A program made the translations under genes and the position numbers. A stretch of DNA of 33,629 bases, taken from Desulfovibrio sp. GTDB taxonomy: Bacteria; Desulfobacterota; Desulfovibrionia; Desulfovibrionales; Desulfovibrionaceae. The notes under the pieces were generated by a model. That model saw nothing but the letters and a program-made list of their open reading frames with translations, was not told the origin of the DNA and made no database searches. Below are positions 30,051 to 33,629 of the stretch, piece by piece. The number at the start of each line of letters is the position of its first letter. Position 1 is the stretch's first letter. The stretch lies in the NCBI GenBank assembly GCA_031269345.1, contig JAISZH010000144.1, forward strand, positions 1 to 33,629, read 5' to 3'.

Positions 30051-30801
30051 ACTGCTGATGGCCGCGAACTGGAAGATGTTCAAAAAACTCGACGAGGCGG
30101 CGCTGTACGCCAAAGAGCTGGCAAAGCTGGCCCAAAACCTGCCGCCGGACCGGGAAGTGGCGCTCTTCGCCCCTTTCACCGCCCTGCGCGTTTGCGCGGA
30201 CAACCTTGGCGCTTCGGTCGCCCTGGGAGGGCAAAACTGCTACCCCGCAGCGCAAGGGGCCTTTACCGGAGAGATTTCCCCGGATATGCTTCTGGACTGC
30301 GGATGTTCCCACGTCCTCGCGGGACACTCGGAACGCCGCTCCATTTTTGGGGAAGACGACGCGTTCATCGGGAAAAAATGCGCCTTCGCCCTGTCTTCAG
30401 GATTGAAAGTCCTGCTCTGCATAGGGGAGCGACTGGAAGAAAGAGACAAGGGTCTGTTGAAGACAGTGCTCGAGCGCCAGTTGAGCGGGGATTTGTCCGC
30501 CGTGCCGGACACCGTGTCCGATGGGGACCTGGCCATAGCCTATGAGCCTGTATGGGCCATCGGCACCGGCCGGGTGGCGAAGGCCGCGGATATTCTGGAG
30601 GCCCACGCCGTGATCCGCGCCTTTCTTGAGCGGCGCTTCCCGGCCCTGGGCAAAAAGATGCGCATTTTGTACGGCGGCAGCGTCAAACCGGAAAACGCCG
30701 CTGAAATTATAGCCCTTGACAACGTCAACGGAGTTCTGGTAGGCGGAGCTTCCCTGCAGATTGACGGTTTTTCCCGCATAGTTCTTGCCGGGAACGCGTG
30801 A
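30046..30801 (+). CDS. tpiA: Triosephosphate isomerase
   Basis: MAANWKMFK, GHSERR, AYEPVWAIGTG, LYGGSVKPENA. Confidence 0.98.
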   Translation: MKLLMAANWKMFKKLDEAALYAKELAKLAQNLPPDREVALFAPFTALRVCADNLGASVALGGQNCYPAAQGAFTGEISPDMLLDCGCSHVLAGHSERRSIFGEDDAFIGKKCAFALSSGLKVLLCIGERLEERDKGLLKTVLERQLSGDLSAVPDTVSDGDLAIAYEPVWAIGTGRVAKAADILEAHAVIRAFLERRFPALGKKMRILYGGSVKPENAAEIIALDNVNGVLVGGASLQIDGFSRIVLAGNA

Positions 30802-30840
30802 CCGGGCGGCGAAACCCCATCCGCTTGAGGAGGGTGAATC

Positions 30841-31323
30841 TTGGAAACCACTGTTCTGACCATACATATCGTTATTTGCGTCCTGCTCATCCTGCTGGTG
30901 CTGCTTCAGTCCGGCAAGGAAGGCATGGGGGTGATCTTCGGCGGCGGCTCTTCCTCCCTTTTCGGCAGCACCGGCGCCGGCGGGCTGCTGGTGAAGCTGA
31001 CCGCCGTAGCGGCGCTGATCTTTCTCGTCACCTCCCTGAGCTACAATATGCTCACATCCTCGAAAATGAGCAAGGAATCCAGCATTATCGACATAGAGGT
31101 CAACGACCCCTCGGCCGCGCCGAAAACGACCGCCCCGGCAGGCAACGCCACACTGCCCTCTTCCGTTCCCGCGCTGCCGCGGCTTGACGCCCCGACCAGC
31201 CCGGCAAGCGCGCCCGCGCAGGCCGCCATCCCTCCCGCGCAGGCCGCTCCCGCTCCGGACGATACCCAGACACCAAACCGGGATCAACGGCCTGACGCGA
31301 CAAACGCCACGACTCCCCGGTGA
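30841..31323 (+). CDS. secG: Preprotein translocase subunit SecG
   Basis: LLILLVLLQSGKEGMGVIFGGGSSSLFGSTGAGGLLVKLT; TTG start; Pro/Ala-rich tail. Confidence 0.93.
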   Translation: METTVLTIHIVICVLLILLVLLQSGKEGMGVIFGGGSSSLFGSTGAGGLLVKLTAVAALIFLVTSLSYNMLTSSKMSKESSIIDIEVNDPSAAPKTTAPAGNATLPSSVPALPRLDAPTSPASAPAQAAIPPAQAAPAPDDTQTPNRDQRPDATNATTPR

Positions 31324-31564
31324 TCCCGGTTGACGCCAATTCGCTCGGGCGCGGTTCCTGACTCCAAGGCTTACCGAATCGCTACAGCGTTTTATGGCTC
31401 CCCCGATTAAACTTTGCCGCAGTTGCACGACGTAAATGGAGTACCTCGCGTAAAAGATATATTCCCCGTTTGGCAATGTTTATTTGGTGAAGCAATACGA
31501 TCTGAAACCTGACTGCCCGCTCACCGATATGAAGTGCGTACCGTTGTGCTCCATGCCGTCCGCC

Positions 31565-33142
31565 TCAACAACCAACAATATGCGCCATTTTGTCATCGGG
31601 CAGCTTTTCCGTGGCCCAGCTAATCTTCGCTTCCCAAGTTTTGCTCTGGTCCCGGTCGAAAATCACCAGCCAGCCTTCTGAAGCGCCGCAGGAACTCATG
31701 TACCCGTCCAGTTGTTCCAGACTTTTGGCGCGAGACATGGAGGAGGCCAGCTTCAATTCCAGAGGATATGCTTTACCCGCATAACGAACACATATATCCA
31801 CTCTGCCTCTTCCCAGGGCGAATTCACGGACGATTTCAGCACCGCCGTTAAGCACCCGCTGCAAAAACGCCTGCAAGATCAAATGCGGGGCGGCTTCTTT
31901 GTATTCGTAGCGTTCCGCCCATATTGCAGCGTTTTCCCGCCAAAATTGCTGAAACTCTTTCAGCAGGGCGGACATATCCAGACTTTGGCCGTCCATCCAG
32001 CGATGTTGAAGGGATTCCGGCAGATCGATCTGTGTTTTGTAGTTGAGGGTACGCACCATGACATCCCGGTAAATGGGATTGGCGGGACGCAGAGCGCCGG
32101 ATGCCTCCCTGACCACAAGGCCCAAATCAAGGCAAAATTTGGTGTCGTCGGCCAAGGGATCGACTTCGGCCTTCCCTCCGTAAAGCACAGGTTCTACAAC
32201 TTTTCGCACACGGGGTTCCTTCAGGCGCTCCAGCAGGGAATCAATGTGCGTATCACGGCGGAGCATTAAGCTCTCCGCCGCCGTGTCCATGTGTTCAGCC
32301 GTCACTGTTTTGCTGTGGTCGCCTGCCAAGTCTTTTTCCACCACCTGACGAGCCAGGGCATTCACCAACCAGGGCTGCCCCTCTGACCAATAAAAAGCGC
32401 GTTCCACAGCACTTTCCTTAAAAATCTGTCCTGTGGTTTTTGTATGCTGCTGATACAAAGCGGTTGTCTGTTCCTGAGTGAAATTGCTGAGCGTCAGCGC
32501 ATCCGTGACGATGTTAAATGGGCTGGCCGATCCCAAGGTATCCCTGTCAGGACGCGCTTGAGCTTTGAAGTCCCGAATGTCGCGCATCCCGATGAGGGAA
32601 ACGGACCAGGGAAAGGGGGAGGCATCCCTATTGACATAACCATCACGCAGTTGACGCAGGAAGCTGATAAGCACTTGACCAGAAAGACAATCAGCTTCAT
32701 CGAAAAAAATAATAAGCGGTTTATCCAGAGCAGCGCACAGGCGTAGGAGAGTTTCGCCAATCAGGGTACTTGCGGACAGAAATACAGAATCCGGCCAAGC
32801 GGCACTGAGAGCAGGGACAGAGGATTTTGCCCGTTGCACCGACAAACGCAGAACCGCTGAAATGCCTTTTGCGCCCTCTTCGGCATCAGACACGCCCTGT
32901 AAAGCTTCCAAAGAGCAGTACAGGGCGTAAAATTTTCCCTCAGTGTGGATTTCTCTGGTCAAGGCGCGGAGTAATGTGGTTTTGCCTGATTGACGGGGAG
33001 CATGAATAACGAAATAATGCTTGTTCTCGGCGAGTTTTCGCGCTTCGGGAAGCCGGGCAATGGCGTCCAGCATATAGTGTTCTCCCTGAATGCAAGGGCC
33101 TGCTATATTGAAATGCTTGGGAAGCGCATAGGGGTCAGTCAC
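31565..33142 (-). CDS. AAA ATPase fused to C-terminal PD-(D/E)XK nuclease-like domain
   Basis: Walker A HAPRQSGKTTL, Walker B PLIIFFDEAD, C-terminal GRGRVDICVRYAGKAYPLELKL. Confidence 0.82.
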   Translation of the reverse strand: MTDPYALPKHFNIAGPCIQGEHYMLDAIARLPEARKLAENKHYFVIHAPRQSGKTTLLRALTREIHTEGKFYALYCSLEALQGVSDAEEGAKGISAVLRLSVQRAKSSVPALSAAWPDSVFLSASTLIGETLLRLCAALDKPLIIFFDEADCLSGQVLISFLRQLRDGYVNRDASPFPWSVSLIGMRDIRDFKAQARPDRDTLGSASPFNIVTDALTLSNFTQEQTTALYQQHTKTTGQIFKESAVERAFYWSEGQPWLVNALARQVVEKDLAGDHSKTVTAEHMDTAAESLMLRRDTHIDSLLERLKEPRVRKVVEPVLYGGKAEVDPLADDTKFCLDLGLVVREASGALRPANPIYRDVMVRTLNYKTQIDLPESLQHRWMDGQSLDMSALLKEFQQFWRENAAIWAERYEYKEAAPHLILQAFLQRVLNGGAEIVREFALGRGRVDICVRYAGKAYPLELKLASSMSRAKSLEQLDGYMSSCGASEGWLVIFDRDQSKTWEAKISWATEKLPDDKMAHIVGC

Positions 33143-33518
33143 GATTTACCTCCTTCTGTCCGTTTGTATATACCCCAGGCAGCCTGTAATGACAATCAAT
33201 TTACAGCGTTACCCGGCAAGCTTATGTGGATGAACGGCAGGCAGTTCTTATCTGGCGTTCTGCTTACTCTTGAATTTCATAATGCTGAACTGAAGCGCAT
33301 CCGCCTTACGATGAAGTCTATGAACTGCTCCTTGAAATAACCCACCTGCTTGCCGACATAAATTTTCTCGCCTACGCCTATCCCGGCAGCGTCACAATTC
33401 GCCAGCACTTTGGAAGTGACAAGCCCTCCGGTGACTCCGCTTTATTCGCGGTAGATTGTCCCAATATATCCCAAGAAATTTTTTTCAATCCAGATTTTTT
33501 GCAGGTACGCCCCTTTAT

Positions 33519-33629
33519 GAAACATTTACCCCCGAAATTGCGCTGAAGTTGGCTAAACGATTGGAAATACACTTTACACCGAAACACGGAAGTTGGCTCA
33601 ACATAGCAGAAATCGAATTGAGCGCCATG
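33519..33629 (+). mobile_element. IS630-family transposase C-terminal fragment running off the window
   Basis: YETFTPEIALKLAKRLEIHFTPKHGSWLNIAEIELSAM. Confidence 0.8.

Noticed and set aside
33250-33543. + strand open frame EVYELLLEITHLLADINFLAYAYPGSVTIRQHFG...
   Set aside because: No start codon seen, overlaps the IS630 fragment, no family recognised; too weak to call.

Overview
The window looks like a chromosomal segment of a Desulfovibrionales-type deltaproteobacterium; that assignment is inferred from gene content and style only. Core genes: a PLP threonine/serine dehydratase, a 3'-5' exonuclease-domain protein, a sigma-54 enhancer-binding protein next to a very large TPR protein, guaB-guaA, tatB-tatC-hisB-lipoprotein-hisA, a DUF362/ferredoxin protein, a BON lipoprotein, an RluC-like pseudouridine synthase, larB and a truncated larC, Rrf2, a Nudix-like protein, rimI, tpiA-secG. 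Accessory parts: (i) an IS3 remnant next to a minus-strand cluster of a WYL regulator, a PD-(D/E)XK nuclease and an unknown protein; (ii) a frameshifted GT61 glycosyltransferase; (iii) a radical SAM + glycosyltransferase pair between IS4 and ISAs1 remnants; (iv) an AAA ATPase fused to PD-(D/E)XK, next to an IS630 fragment. The most unusual signal is in the intergenic DNA. At least three dispersed repeat families are built from strings of back-to-back hairpins. One family, in three copies, ends exactly at a ribosome-binding site and ATGAA start codon, so it supplies the translation start of three unrelated ORFs. Other points: an in-frame amber codon in the WYL gene, an A6 frameshift in GT61, an out-of-frame LarC2 vestige after a GTT TGA C stop, an acidic minisatellite extension on TatC, and a GAFTHA variant of the GAFTGA loop. 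All calls were made by eye without database searches.
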